From Actinomyces marseillensis (GTDB lineage: Bacteria; Actinomycetota; Actinomycetes; Actinomycetales; Actinomycetaceae), in the NCBI RefSeq assembly GCF_900155605.1, contig NZ_LT707420.1, positions 730,724 to 782,571 on the forward strand: a stretch of 51,848 nt of DNA, written 5' to 3'. Made by a program: the position numbers and the translations under genes. Of this stretch, positions 35,952 to 44,449 are shown in pieces; within the stretch, counting starts at the first letter, position 1; every line of letters begins with the position of its first letter. The notes beneath the pieces are model-generated. The model worked only from the letters and a program-made list of their open reading frames with translations, had not been told where the DNA came from and did not search any database.

Positions 35952-35995
35952 GAACCGGCCCGACCTCGTGAGGAGGCGGGCCGGTTCCTTGTTTT
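35952..35995 (+). terminator. Second hairpin with T-run
   Basis: 11-bp arms GAACCGGCCCG/CGGGCCGGTTC followed by CTTGTTTT. It forms a tandem terminator with the 35895 hairpin and separates the locus from the convergent response-regulator gene. Confidence 0.8.
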
Positions 35996-36010
35996 GATGC
36001 GATGAATGTT

Positions 36011-36481
36011 CTAGCGAATCGACTCCATGACCCGCACGCCGTCCAAGACAGGCATGTAGGGCAGGGGATCGATCCCCTCTTCAAGGACGTAATCCGTCAG
36101 CTGAGTGCGAACCACCTCGCGCAAAAGCTCCGGATCCCACGGCTTGGCAATGTAGTAGTCCAATCCCGCTTGATTGAGCGCGCGAATCGTATCGCTCTGA
36201 TCTGCCTGACCGGTTACCAGCACTGTTCGCGTGGAAGCAAAGTGCGGATTTGCAGTGAGCTCAACCAAAAAATCAACACCGGATTTGCCCGGAAGGCGGT
36301 GGTCAGAAAGAACCAGGGCAAGTTCATCCCCGTCATCGGTAATTTCTTCGATGACGCTCCAGGCATCTTCAACATCTTCCGCGAGCTCCAAACGGATGCG
36401 GCCCTCAAAATCTTCGAGGTCACGTTCCAGTGCCTGGCGAACATCGGCCTCGTCTTCGAGGGACAAAATGGTCAGGGTCAT
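36011..36481 (-). CDS. Response regulator with receiver domain only
   Basis: The 156-residue protein is a CheY-like receiver with acidic residues E9 and D10, phosphoacceptor D60 (LVLSDHRLPG), T90 (VLVTGQAD) and K113 (YIAKPWDP). About 35 residues follow, but no DNA-binding or enzymatic output domain. It overlaps the histidine kinase stop by 4 bases, so it is the kinase's cognate partner. It may act by protein-protein contact, for example on the transporter encoded first in the operon. That target is inference. Confidence 0.93.
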   Translation of the reverse strand: MTLTILSLEDEADVRQALERDLEDFEGRIRLELAEDVEDAWSVIEEITDDGDELALVLSDHRLPGKSGVDFLVELTANPHFASTRTVLVTGQADQSDTIRALNQAGLDYYIAKPWDPELLREVVRTQLTDYVLEEGIDPLPYMPVLDGVRVMESIR

Positions 36482-38577
36482 GATTCCTCCTCGTGAACAT
36501 GATGTAGTGGAAGCAGGATCCGCATAATTGTGGACCCTGGGTGAGAGTCAATAGTGAGCTGACCATCCAGATCAGCGATGATCGAATGAACAATGGACAT
36601 GCCCATTCCCAAACCGAAACGCACACGACCAGCCTTCGTCGTGAAGTGTGGTTCCATAATGCGTTCGAGGACCTGTGGAGAAATCCCCGGTCCGTTATCG
36701 CACACGCACACTTCGACGCCGTCGCCGGAATTTGCGACGGTAATGGTGATGCGTGCTTCCGCGTGGCCTCGTGCGGGAAGTTTCTTTTCCGAGGCCGCGC
36801 CTTCTTGCCCCTGCGCCTTGAGGTCCGCCTCTTCGTCCTCAATTGCTTCGGCGGCGTTGACAATGAGATTTGTCCACACCTGCTGGAGCTTGGCGGGGTG
36901 AGCGAGGATGGGAGGGACATCCTCGTATTCACACACGACCTCAATACCGTGGACGCGGTGGGAGGTCAGTCGCAAGACATCATCAATTCCCCGCCGAACA
37001 TCAACTTCCTTGAGATCGTCGGCATCGGGGCGCGCATATCCCTTCAGGGACTGGGTAAGGGAAATAATGCGTTCTCCCGAAGCCAACACTGACCGCAATG
37101 AGCCTCCTAAGCGTGCTCCTGCTTGGAAAGCTTCTAGTTGATCGGGGTTGTTTGCTAAAGCGTGCGCGTGGGCGGTGTCAGTTAAACCAGCGCGAATGAG
37201 CTGACGGATGACACTGCGATCGTGAAGGATGGGAAGGAGTTCTTTTTGGAGTTCCCTCTCGCGTGCGGTAGACAGCGGCGGAGAGTCCATCGCGCAATCA
37301 AGTGCATTGCGGCAGGCCTCGGGCGCGCGCGAAGCCATCACCGCCTCAGCGTCCTCGCGCAGGTGCCCGGCCGCGCGCAATAGAGCTGTCACGGGATTGT
37401 TAAGCTCGTGAGCGATTCCTGCACTGAGTTCACCGAGCATAGCGAAGCGTGCGCGTTCAACAAGCTCGGCGCGGGTTGCGCGAAGATCTTCAAGGGTCGC
37501 AGCTAACTCTTCTTTTTGACGTTCGAGGTCTTCGGCAAGCATTGCGTTTTCCACGTGCAGGTCCTCGGCGCGCATGAGTCGGCGCGTCAGTGAACGAATT
37601 GCCAGCGCGGTCAAGACTGTCGAAATTGAGGGATCTTCGGTTAACGCGATCTGAAGCTGCTCGGTTGTCAGACGCACGACGGTCGCTTCGCTTGTCGTCA
37701 GTGCAGTGAAAAAGGCGTTTTCTCCTCGAGCGAGCGAAATCAGACCAATGAGTGGGCCCGAGGTTGCTAGGTGGGCAAGGACCTCGCCGTGGCGAGAATC
37801 GCGGTGCAGGGAAACTGTCCCCTCAAGAACTAGGTGTACGGCCTCGACCCGGTGTCCCTGGGTGAGAAGGTGCGTGCCGCGGGGGAGACGAATTCGGGGC
37901 CTCGGCCCCAAAACGCGCTCGACACCTTCGAGGAGCTCGTGTACGACCTGGTCCTCGTTGAGGTCGAGTCCCTCGAGGATGGGACCTTGAACAGCAAAAG
38001 AGGGGGGTTCTTGAATGAGGTCGAGAATCTCGTATGTGCAGTACCCGCACTCTTCGAGGTAACGACGCATCGTCGAGTAGGCTTGCCCGGACAAAAGGGG
38101 AACCGTCCAGGGGAAACGCACGACCGCAGCCAGATGCCCGGATTCGGTGCATGCAGCAAGGTCCGTATGGAGTTCTTGATCGGTGACAAGCATCCACTGA
38201 GTTGATGCCATCAGTGAGGATGCTCGGGCTGCATCAATGAGCGCATCGACATCCTTGACTTCGCTGGTGGCAACGCCAAGAAGAACGTGGTCCTCTTCAT
38301 CCAATCCTTCGAAGAAAAGCGCGAGATCCTTGGCGCTCTCGATCCTGTCAAAACACAGATTGGGGAAAGACTGCGTGAGATCGCGGGTCAGGGGGCCGGC
38401 GAGTTGGCGTGAATTATCGCCGACAACCAAAACATGGACGTGATAACCGCTCCGATGTCCACTGCGAACACTCGTTTTCTCCAGAATTGAGGCATCGAGC
38501 GAAGAAGGGCCGTGCGTCCAGCCGTGCGCAAGACCCGGCGCACTCGCGGAAGGGGAGTCGGCCTCGGGAACAGACAC
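36478..38577 (-). CDS. Cytoplasmic histidine kinase with pseudo-receiver and cyclic-nucleotide-binding domains
   Basis: The 699-residue protein has no transmembrane segment. Residues about 45-175 look like a receiver fold (VHVLVVGDNSRQ, WMLVTD) without the phosphoacceptor Asp; about 225-335 is a cNMP-binding (Crp-like) domain with LPRGTHLLTQG and LEGTVSLHRDS; a coiled coil (about 338-375) leads to the H-box GELSAGIAHELNNPV with H390; the ATPase domain has LIVNAAEAIED, VCDNGPGIS and GLGMGMSIV. The GTG start at 38577 directly abuts the TAG of the SLC13 gene (TAGGTG). It would sense a cytosolic signal and phosphorylate the downstream receiver protein. Confidence 0.92.
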   Translation of the reverse strand: MSVPEADSPSASAPGLAHGWTHGPSSLDASILEKTSVRSGHRSGYHVHVLVVGDNSRQLAGPLTRDLTQSFPNLCFDRIESAKDLALFFEGLDEEDHVLLGVATSEVKDVDALIDAARASSLMASTQWMLVTDQELHTDLAACTESGHLAAVVRFPWTVPLLSGQAYSTMRRYLEECGYCTYEILDLIQEPPSFAVQGPILEGLDLNEDQVVHELLEGVERVLGPRPRIRLPRGTHLLTQGHRVEAVHLVLEGTVSLHRDSRHGEVLAHLATSGPLIGLISLARGENAFFTALTTSEATVVRLTTEQLQIALTEDPSISTVLTALAIRSLTRRLMRAEDLHVENAMLAEDLERQKEELAATLEDLRATRAELVERARFAMLGELSAGIAHELNNPVTALLRAAGHLREDAEAVMASRAPEACRNALDCAMDSPPLSTARERELQKELLPILHDRSVIRQLIRAGLTDTAHAHALANNPDQLEAFQAGARLGGSLRSVLASGERIISLTQSLKGYARPDADDLKEVDVRRGIDDVLRLTSHRVHGIEVVCEYEDVPPILAHPAKLQQVWTNLIVNAAEAIEDEEADLKAQGQEGAASEKKLPARGHAEARITITVANSGDGVEVCVCDNGPGISPQVLERIMEPHFTTKAGRVRFGLGMGMSIVHSIIADLDGQLTIDSHPGSTIMRILLPLHHVHEEES

Positions 38578-40050
38578 CTACATCACCCCAATCGCACCCC
38601 AGGTCAGAGGCGCGACGAAGGAAAGCAAAACAATTCCGATCACTCCGACGACGATGCCGACGATGGCCATTTCCTTCGTGGGGGTGGTCCCCGTCGAATA
38701 GGCGATCGCGTTCGGCGGAGTGGAGATCGGCAGACACATGCCGAGCGAGCAGCCCAGTGCGATGACAATTGCAATTTCCGCGGCGCTTGTGGAAACCGTG
38801 GCCGCAAGACCCATACCCATTGGGACCAGGAGGTTCGCCGAGGCCGAGTGGGAGATGACATTGGAGGTCACCCAACCGACCAGCGCGAGGACCAAGATGA
38901 GCAGTGCTCCGGGGATCGAGGCCCACTGGATCGATCCGAGCATCCACTTGTCGAGGCCAGTGGCGGCCACGCCTGAGCCGAGCGCGATGCCGCCTGCGAC
39001 CAGCCACAGAACCGGCCAGTCCAATGCTCGCAGGTCGTCCCCGCTCATCACCTTCGTCATTAAGAGGACCACGACCGGTAGGAAGCCGACGACGTTGGAG
39101 GAGATGTGGTGGAGGGATTCTGTCATCCACAGGAGAATCGTTACTCCCGCAACCACGTAGAAAATAATGGCATTCTTTGACTTCTCAAAACGCGCCGAGG
39201 TGTCGATGTTGAACTGAGCGTCAGAGGGGATGTAACGCCAGGCGATGAACACCCACGAAAGCGCAAGAAGAACGAGCATAAGCGGGACTGCCGCCAACAT
39301 CCATTGGAAGAAGGTGACCTTGACGCCCGCGTTTTCAAGTGCGCCCAAAGCGATGGCATTGGGGGGAGTACCGACGGGGGTGCCCATGCCGCCGACATTT
39401 GCGGCGACCGGGATCGAAAGCGCGATACCCGTGCGTGCTTTGCCCTCGGGGAGGGCCATGATGACGGGCATCATGACGGCGAACATCGTCGCGGTCGTCG
39501 CCGTGTTCGACATGAACATGCTCATGATTGCGGTGATGAGCATGACGCCCATGACGGTCAGGCGAGGCTTCCCAATGAATGGTTTCAACAGCACCGCGGA
39601 GAGGGCGCGATCGACCTTGTACTTTGCAGCCCCGTCGGCCACCATAAAACCGCCCAAGAAGAGGATGATCACGGGGTTTGCCAGTGCACCAAAGAACTTC
39701 GTGTAGGCGGGAGCTTTCTCGGGGATTGAGAGAAGCGCGTGGTCCGAAATGAAGAGAACCTCAAGGAAAATCACCAGGACGGCGGTACCGGCGAGGGGAA
39801 CAGCTTCGGTCACCCACAGGAGGATTGCCGCCAAGAAGATTCCGAACATTCGCGTTCCCGAGACATCCAATCCGGGAAGCTGAATGAATAAACAGGTGAC
39901 AATCGAGGCCAAAGCGCCGACAGCGCCGAACACCTTAAAGGGGCTAACCTGCGTCTTGTTCTTCGTAAAATCGGCCGGTCGAGTCGACATATTTTGCGCG
40001 GAGCGCGGGTTAATCGAAACGGCGGCAGTAGAACGCGTACGACGTACCAT
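38578..40050 (-). CDS. SLC13/DASS-family anion symporter
   Basis: The 490-residue membrane protein has about eleven to twelve helices and the DASS family's SNT-type motifs: MSNTATTATMFAVMMPV (first) and SHSASANLLVPMGMGLA (second), and NVGGMGTPVGTPPNAIALG and MCLPISTPPNAIAYSTG loops. Family members carry di- or tricarboxylates, or sulphate, with sodium. I chose ATG 40050 because a GAGG lies 8-11 bases upstream; the open frame reaches 40101. It is the first gene of an operon with the kinase and response regulator, which suggests nutrient sensing or feedback on this transporter. Confidence 0.92.
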   Translation of the reverse strand: MVRRTRSTAAVSINPRSAQNMSTRPADFTKNKTQVSPFKVFGAVGALASIVTCLFIQLPGLDVSGTRMFGIFLAAILLWVTEAVPLAGTAVLVIFLEVLFISDHALLSIPEKAPAYTKFFGALANPVIILFLGGFMVADGAAKYKVDRALSAVLLKPFIGKPRLTVMGVMLITAIMSMFMSNTATTATMFAVMMPVIMALPEGKARTGIALSIPVAANVGGMGTPVGTPPNAIALGALENAGVKVTFFQWMLAAVPLMLVLLALSWVFIAWRYIPSDAQFNIDTSARFEKSKNAIIFYVVAGVTILLWMTESLHHISSNVVGFLPVVVLLMTKVMSGDDLRALDWPVLWLVAGGIALGSGVAATGLDKWMLGSIQWASIPGALLILVLALVGWVTSNVISHSASANLLVPMGMGLAATVSTSAAEIAIVIALGCSLGMCLPISTPPNAIAYSTGTTPTKEMAIVGIVVGVIGIVLLSFVAPLTWGAIGVM

Positions 40051-40129
40051 TGGGCAGACCTCGTTGTCTTTGCGGAAATAGTACGCATAATTATATGTCA
40101 TACATCACGCGATGATGACCATTTGATGA

Positions 40130-40657
40130 TTAGTCACCAAGCGCTGGCGAGCAATACGCAATGCCCGCAGCAGCGGCAAAAGCGCGCGCGGCCTCGTCCG
40201 GGAGAAGCGAAGCACAACCCACGATTTGTGCCCCGCACTCCGATGCGGCGGCGAGGATTTCTTCCCCATTAGCCAGGGCAGAGTTCGCTAAAAGAACCGC
40301 CTTGCGCCCCGCGAGTGGGGAACCCGAGAAGCGGCGTTCCCCCTCTGCGTTGTTGATTGCCGAGGCCGGGCCTTGGGCGGGTAGGAAGAGCGCGGCGTCA
40401 AGGTCTAGCCCTCTCCCTCCTGCAGCGTGAATCATCGCTGCTGCGAGGGCAGCGTCACCCGCGGGGGCAATCACCAGGTCATAATCCCCAATGGCAAGGT
40501 CATGTTCTTCCAAAAGATCGATGAGGATGTGCCCGCAAACGGCCGCCCCCTGAGCACTCAAAGTGAGCTCGTTGAGACGACCCAAAGGATTGGGCGACTC
40601 AAGAAGAGGAGCGGCAAGGCCGCGGAGGGTCAGAAGATGCGGGTCGTGTGTCGTCAT
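40130..40657 (-). CDS. PyrE-like phosphoribosyltransferase-fold protein lacking catalytic motifs
   Basis: The 175-residue sequence aligns by eye with actinobacterial orotate phosphoribosyltransferase: the YDLVIAPAGDAALAAAMIHA segment and the GxxAVLLxNSxLANGEEILAAASECGAQIVGCASLL segment correspond to the hood and PRPP-loop regions. But the PRPP loop, expected as VEDxxTTG, reads LANSALANG (about residues 123-131), and the usual VRKxxKxHG lysine loop reads FLPAQGPAS (about 91-99). It is probably inactive for phosphoribosyl transfer. Neighbours are a HAD phosphatase and, beyond that, a TrmH-type methyltransferase; pyrE is often next to the latter in actinobacteria. Function as a pseudoenzyme is inference. 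Confidence 0.75.
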   Translation of the reverse strand: MTTHDPHLLTLRGLAAPLLESPNPLGRLNELTLSAQGAAVCGHILIDLLEEHDLAIGDYDLVIAPAGDAALAAAMIHAAGGRGLDLDAALFLPAQGPASAINNAEGERRFSGSPLAGRKAVLLANSALANGEEILAAASECGAQIVGCASLLPDEAARAFAAAAGIAYCSPALGD

Positions 40658-40667
40658 ATCAGCACTA

Positions 40668-41486
40668 TCAGTTGGACGAAGGATTGACGTAGCGGATCAG
40701 ATCGCCGATGCCGTTGTAAATCCGATAGGGGCGGAAGGGGAAATTAGAAACCTGCTCGGCACTGGTCGAACCAGAAAGGACGAGGAAGGTCCTCATGCCT
40801 GCCTCAACGCCTGCGCGCACATCCGTATCCATACGATCGCCGACCATTGCGGCATTCTCAGAGTGAACACCGATCTTGTTCAGGCCCGCACGAATCATCA
40901 CAGGATTCGGCTTTCCGACGAAGTAGGGGGCCTTGCCGGTCGCGGCTTGAATCATCGCGGCGACCGATCCCGCTGCCGGAAGAGTGCCCTCATCTGAAGG
41001 ACCAGAAACATCCGGGTTCGTTGCGATGAACTTCGCACCGCGCTCGATCAATCGGATTGCAGTCGTCAGAGCGTAGAAGTCATAGACGCGGGTTTCACCG
41101 AGGACCACGAATTCAGGATCCTGATCGGTCATGATGTATCCGGCTGAGTGGATCGCCGTCGTCAGGCCAGCTTCGCCAATCACGTAGGCGGAAGAATTGG
41201 GGGACTGCTGGGATAGGAACGCTGCGGTCGCATTCGCCGACGTCCAGATGTGCTCCTCGGGAACGTTCAGGCCCGAATTTGCCAGACGTGCAGACAAGTC
41301 GCGGTTCGTGAAGATCGAGTTATTCGTCAGGACCAGGAATGGAATGCCATTCTCTTCCAAAGCGGAGATGAAATCCTGGGCTCCGGGAAGGGCGCGGTTT
41401 TCCTTAACCAGAACGCCATCCATATCCGAAAGCCAAGCGCTAATTGGGGGCATATCCGACAGTGCAGTGGAAAGAGAATTCGTCAT
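40668..41486 (-). CDS. HAD-IIA family hydrolase (NagD/PgpP-like)
   Basis: The 272-residue protein has the HAD motif I D21-M-D23-G-V-L (WLSDMDGVLVKENRALPGA), motif II in VLTNNS, and C-terminal VGKPNPVMI and MVGDRMDTDV with the last two aspartates. The cap type fits subfamily IIA, which includes NagD and other phosphosugar or nucleotide phosphatases. Its stop is 10 bases before the PyrE-like gene, suggesting an operon. A divergent start pairs it with the TrmH gene 49 bases away. Confidence 0.93.
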   Translation of the reverse strand: MTNSLSTALSDMPPISAWLSDMDGVLVKENRALPGAQDFISALEENGIPFLVLTNNSIFTNRDLSARLANSGLNVPEEHIWTSANATAAFLSQQSPNSSAYVIGEAGLTTAIHSAGYIMTDQDPEFVVLGETRVYDFYALTTAIRLIERGAKFIATNPDVSGPSDEGTLPAAGSVAAMIQAATGKAPYFVGKPNPVMIRAGLNKIGVHSENAAMVGDRMDTDVRAGVEAGMRTFLVLSGSTSAEQVSNFPFRPYRIYNGIGDLIRYVNPSSN

Positions 41487-41535
41487 GCCTCTAATCTATC
41501 TGTTTGCGAGCTCGTTCGGTAGGAAGAAGGCGACC

Positions 41536-42156
41536 ATGGAAGAAAACTCTCAGCCAGAAGTTGGCGTTGGGCCCTGGCCGGGAGGACCAGAAAACTGGCC
41601 ATCGGAAGAGGTCTACGATCCGCAGCTCTTGGCCGAGGGCGATCGACGCAATGTCGAGGACCGCTACCGCTATTGGAGAATGGAAGCGATCATCGCCGAC
41701 ATTGCCGACCATGCTCTTCCTTTTGAAATCGCCATCGAAAACCTCGGTCACGACTTCAATATCGGCTCAATCGTTCGTAGCGCGAACGCTCTGGGAGTAA
41801 GCCGCGTCCACATCGTCGGTCGGCGTCGGTGGAACCGGCGCGGTGCCATGGTGACCGACCGCTACTTGGAGGTTATTCACCATCCCGAGGTCGGTGAATT
41901 TATTTCCTCGCTGCACGAACGAGGAATCACCCCGGTTGGAATCGACAATGTTCCCGGCTCTATCCCCCTTGAAGGGCATACTCTTCCCAAACGGGCGTGC
42001 CTAGTCTTCGGTGAAGAATCCAGCGGACTCAGCGAAGAGATGCGCCGGGAATGCAACGAAATCTTCCACATTACGCAGCGCGGATCAACGCGTTCAATGA
42101 ATGTCGGCCACGCCGCAGCAATCGCAATGTGGGCGTGGGTGATTCAACACTCCTAG
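41536..42156 (+). CDS. TrmH-family (SPOUT) RNA 2'-O-methyltransferase
   Basis: The 206-residue protein has the SpoU motifs 1-3: ENLGHDFNIGSIVRSANALGV, LVFGEESSGLS and GSTRSMNVGHAAAIAMW, making the trefoil-knot SAM site. It would methylate a ribose of tRNA or rRNA. The start at ATG 41536 is preceded by AGGAAGAAGG; the open frame upstream to 41197 is antisense to the HAD gene and is rejected. The stop overlaps the convergent phosphodiesterase gene by 4 bases. Confidence 0.92.
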   Translation: MEENSQPEVGVGPWPGGPENWPSEEVYDPQLLAEGDRRNVEDRYRYWRMEAIIADIADHALPFEIAIENLGHDFNIGSIVRSANALGVSRVHIVGRRRWNRRGAMVTDRYLEVIHHPEVGEFISSLHERGITPVGIDNVPGSIPLEGHTLPKRACLVFGEESSGLSEEMRRECNEIFHITQRGSTRSMNVGHAAAIAMWAWVIQHS

Positions 42157-42902
42157 GCCCGCGCCAAGGCCTCGGCGGGGAAGTCTTGCACGCGGTCGGT
42201 AAAGATCCCCGTAACGCCCCATTGCGCAGCTTTCCGCGCATCCTCGAGGGTATTCACGGTCCAGACGTTGACCTCGAAGCCAGCATCGAGCATTTCGCGG
42301 ACGTGGGCCTCGGTCAGGTCTTGCCCGCAGGGATGGATCGCAGTGCACTCAATCTGCGAGGCCTCGCGCCAGCTTCCCGCGCGCACTTCCGCCGGGGTGC
42401 ACAGCCAAGCGAGAGAAACTTCGGGCATAGCCTCGCGGACCGCACGAAGCAGGTCGTGGTCGAATGAAGAAATAAGGATCTTGTCCTTGTTCGCAAAAGA
42501 GCGCAGGGCTACTTCGACATTCTCGATGAGAGTATCGCGGCGCCGGCCTGCCGCTCGAGGCTTGAGCTCGAAATTGAAGCCGGTCTGGGTTGAGTTGGCA
42601 AAGGAGATAACGTCGGCCAGCTCGGGGATGCGCTCAAAACGGTAGGTTGGCGAGAACCATGCGCCCGCGTCGAGCCTGCGCAGCTCACCGTATCCCCACG
42701 AATCCCAGGAACCCGAGGAATTTGTCGTGCGGTCAACAGTGTCGTCATGGATGATGAGCAGCGTCCCATCCGCCATAACACCCACATCGCACTCACACCA
42801 GCGGGCCCCAATTTCCGAGGCCTTCGCGAAGGAAGCGATCGTGTTCTCGGGCGCGAGCGTGGGCGCCCCGCGGTGGGCGAAAATCCTTGGGAATTCAGTC
42901 AT
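42153..42902 (-). CDS. Glycerophosphodiester phosphodiesterase
   Basis: The 249-residue GDPD protein shows the family's HRGAPTLAPENTIASF, CDVGVMADGTLLIIHDDTVDRTTNSSG and FELK stretches, with the catalytic His and metal-binding Glu and Asp residues. It hydrolyses glycerophosphodiesters to glycerol-3-phosphate and alcohol. Start is ATG 42902 behind GAAGGAGAAATA; there is no signal peptide. It follows the DUF4032 gene by 23 bases on the same strand and may be co-transcribed with it. Confidence 0.93.
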   Translation of the reverse strand: MTEFPRIFAHRGAPTLAPENTIASFAKASEIGARWCECDVGVMADGTLLIIHDDTVDRTTNSSGSWDSWGYGELRRLDAGAWFSPTYRFERIPELADVISFANSTQTGFNFELKPRAAGRRRDTLIENVEVALRSFANKDKILISSFDHDLLRAVREAMPEVSLAWLCTPAEVRAGSWREASQIECTAIHPCGQDLTEAHVREMLDAGFEVNVWTVNTLEDARKAAQWGVTGIFTDRVQDFPAEALARA

Positions 42903-42925
42903 TATTTCTCCTTCGCTGCGCAATT

Positions 42926-44344
42926 CTAGAAATAGTCATCGACGGGGATCAGTCCGACTCCGGGCACGAATTGCATCTTCGGGCGGTCCGTGGGGGTTTC
43001 CGTTTCGTCGGCTTTCCCGTGCATTCCGTCGATTCCAGCGCGCTCTTCTTGGCGAGAAAAATCTTCCGCCGTGGTGAGCGTTTCCATGTCCGAGGCTACG
43101 CCGGCATCCGGGGTTGTCATGAGTGCCGGGTCGAGCAGCATCGCTTCGTCGCGCTTGGTGGGAAGGACGCTCTCCACATAGGACTGGATGGCTTCATCCT
43201 GGGGAACGTCGTGCCCAACATCTTGGGCAAGGTACCAGCGGTGTTCCAGGAATTCGTGGAAGATCTGGGCCGGTTCCAGCTTGGCTGCGAGCTCGGCGGG
43301 AACGGCAGTGATGACAGGTTCGAAAACTTCGTTCATCCATTCATGTGCAACGATCTCGAGAGGCATTCGGGTTTTACCCGTCATGGCACGGTAGGTCTCA
43401 ATATCGTTGAGCATACGTTGGGCCTGATTCTCGCCGACGTCCATGCCCGTCAATCGCATGAGTTTGCGGTGGTGGTGGCCGGCATCAACGACCTTTGGAG
43501 TGATGATCAGGTGTGTTCCATCAAGGTCGGAGGACATCTGGAGTTCACCTACTTCGAAGCCGAGATCATTCAGGCGGCGGATGCGCTGAGCGACTCTCCA
43601 CTTCTGGTTGGATTCAATAACTTCAGGTCCGGTGAGTTCATTCCACAGCTCCAAGTAGCGCGAGCGAATCCGGTCACCGACTTCGATGGGATCTTCATCG
43701 CTGGGGAAGAACGATCCCGCTTGAAGGTCCATTAATTCGCCGATGATATTTGTGCGTGCCAGATCAACGTCGTAGAGGCGCTGGCCTTCGGTGAGAGAAG
43801 GGTGGATTTCACCGGTTTCTGCGTCAACGAGGTACGCGGAGAAGGCACCGGCGTCGCGACGGAAAAGCGTGTTTGAAAGAGAAACATCGCCCCAATAGAA
43901 GCCGAGGAGATGAAGACGAACCAGGAGAACTGCGAGGGCATCGATCAAGCGCCCTGCTGTCTCGGGGGTCATGTGCTGGCTGAAAACCGCGCGGTAGGGC
44001 AAAGAGAACTGAAGGTGTTCGGTGACCAGTACGGCTGCGAGTTCTTCACCAAAGGCATCGCGTCGCCCGGTGATGACCGCAGTGGGAAGGACAGAAGGAG
44101 CCCCAAGGCGCGAGAGGTTACGAAGGAGCTCATATTCGCGGTATGCGACGCTTTCGCCGATTTCCTTGACCGCGATGACTCTGTCGGAGAGGTTGACGAA
44201 ACGGACGACGTGGCGAGAAATACCGCGAGGAAGAGCGGCGAGGATCTCTGTTGGCCACTCTTCAAGGGGGATATCCCAAGGTAAATCTAACAGCGCGGGG
44301 TCAACCGTCGCTGCTGTGATCTCAAGCGTTGAGGGAATGGGCAT
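42926..44344 (-). CDS. DUF4032 protein with lipopolysaccharide-kinase-like fold
   Basis: The 472-residue protein resembles the actinobacterial DUF4032 family. The N-terminal 200 residues have kinase-like features: IAVKEIG with a Lys, GDVSLSNTLF in the place of the catalytic loop and LVDAETGE in the place of DFG. The C-terminal 150 residues (THLIITPKVVDAGHHHRKLMRLTGMD and beyond) form the DUF4032 part. The ATG at 44344 was chosen as the first good start near the conserved region; an in-frame start at 44371 is possible. Activity unproven. Confidence 0.85.
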   Translation of the reverse strand: MPIPSTLEITAATVDPALLDLPWDIPLEEWPTEILAALPRGISRHVVRFVNLSDRVIAVKEIGESVAYREYELLRNLSRLGAPSVLPTAVITGRRDAFGEELAAVLVTEHLQFSLPYRAVFSQHMTPETAGRLIDALAVLLVRLHLLGFYWGDVSLSNTLFRRDAGAFSAYLVDAETGEIHPSLTEGQRLYDVDLARTNIIGELMDLQAGSFFPSDEDPIEVGDRIRSRYLELWNELTGPEVIESNQKWRVAQRIRRLNDLGFEVGELQMSSDLDGTHLIITPKVVDAGHHHRKLMRLTGMDVGENQAQRMLNDIETYRAMTGKTRMPLEIVAHEWMNEVFEPVITAVPAELAAKLEPAQIFHEFLEHRWYLAQDVGHDVPQDEAIQSYVESVLPTKRDEAMLLDPALMTTPDAGVASDMETLTTAEDFSRQEERAGIDGMHGKADETETPTDRPKMQFVPGVGLIPVDDYF

Positions 44345-44376
44345 AGCTCTATTCTCGCATTCATTGAGCAAAGTGG

Positions 44377-44414
44377 CACGGGGCCCGCAACCGAGTATGG
44401 TTGCGGGCCCCGTG
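44377..44414 (-). terminator. Hairpin ending the sugar ABC ATPase gene
   Basis: Perfect 16-bp arms (44377-44392 and 44399-44414) with a 6-base loop lie 36 bases beyond the ATPase stop and just upstream of the DUF4032 start. It insulates the two minus-strand genes. Confidence 0.75.
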
Positions 44415-44449
44415 GCTTAGCCCTGAGTGGCGTCTAGACGCCGAGTAGG

